A DNA stretch of 44,046 bases from Fulvimonas sp. R45 (GTDB lineage Bacteria > Pseudomonadota > Gammaproteobacteria > Xanthomonadales > Rhodanobacteraceae). Under the pieces are notes generated by a model, which saw only the letters and a program-made list of their open reading frames with translations, had not been told where the DNA came from and did no database searches. Location: assembly GCF_030504985.1 (NCBI RefSeq), contig NZ_JASERU010000025.1, forward strand, positions 1 through 44,046, given 5' to 3'. Shown piece by piece: positions 44,000 through 44,046 of the stretch (positions are counted from its first letter, which is position 1; each line of letters begins with the position of its first letter). A program made the position numbers and the translations under genes.

Positions 44000-44046
44000 C
44001 TAGTCGGCCTCGCGCATGTCGATGGTGGCGAGGCGGTGGTGGACGA
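44000..44046 (-). CDS. C-terminal end of an upstream gene, possibly a transposase (partial)
   Basis: The last 14 codons, VHHRLATIDMREAD and a TAG, are readable at the window edge. The position next to the IS-like end suggests the element's transposase, but the segment is too short for a family call. Confidence 0.35.
   Translation of the reverse strand, partial: VHHRLATIDMREAD

Overview
This is a GC-rich (about 70%) bacterial chromosome segment. It looks like the gammaproteobacterial order Xanthomonadales, most likely Rhodanobacteraceae (a Rhodanobacter, Dyella or Luteibacter type). The basis is the gene order lolB-ispE-tRNA-Gln-prs-rplY-pth-ychF next to hemA-prfA, the prfA-linked TPR/GT41 glycosyltransferase, and the protein sequences themselves. 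No taxonomic search could be run. Both edges have lower GC and carry insertion-sequence ends, so a stable core block lies between mobile DNA.

Region 1 (1-540): the right end of an IS3-type element that has cut an integrase-like gene. Region 2 (557-8094, minus strand): a housekeeping cluster of TPR lipoprotein, lolB, a GNAT-IspE fusion, tRNA-Gln, prs, rplY (Ctc form), pth and ychF. Region 3 (8179-12699, plus strand): hemA, prfA and a 700-residue TPR/O-GlcNAc-transferase-like protein. Region 4 (12762-17329, mostly minus strand): acylphosphatase, a TlpA-like thioredoxin and a YihY/BrkB membrane protein, then plus-strand WrbA and DUF2069, then minus-strand LysE/RhtB and NIPSNAP with a divergent WYL regulator.

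Region 5 (18370-27013): an AidB-like acyl-CoA dehydrogenase, a one-domain asparaginase-like protein, SufT and a small membrane protein. It also holds the proton-translocating transhydrogenase genes pntA1, pntA2 and pntB, which are split by a plus-strand sigma factor / DUF3619-like / DUF3106 cassette. Region 6 (27148-32454, plus strand): cytidine deaminase, YdjA-like nitroreductase, a 5'-3' exonuclease, an AraC regulator with an EamA transporter, a Nudix hydrolase and a small secreted protein that ends in a clear terminator.

Region 7 (32509-43300): a chemotaxis operon on the minus strand in the order STAS-cheY-cheA-cheW-MCP-cheR-cheD-cheB-MCP-like-STAS, with divergent fliK-like and flhB-like genes. 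Three sigma-28-type promoters with identical 14-base spacing (TCAAG-N14-GCCGAT) drive the two divergent units and an internal cheW unit. No cheZ or cheC is present. The MCP-like protein before the last STAS gene carries a CheZ-like FxDxxxQ helix and shares its C-terminal peptide GE(I/V)ELF with CheD, so it is a candidate for the missing CheY-P phosphatase function. Region 8 (43301-44046): a terminator, a Tat-signal gene whose 5' end is interrupted by a probable IS end, and the tail of another gene.

Three copies of an inverted-repeat element (ends AGAGCCTGTTCA...) lie just downstream of genes. One has a second perfect inverted-repeat element nested inside it. Another is built around a palindromic repeat that has itself been split by an insertion with 10-base direct repeats.
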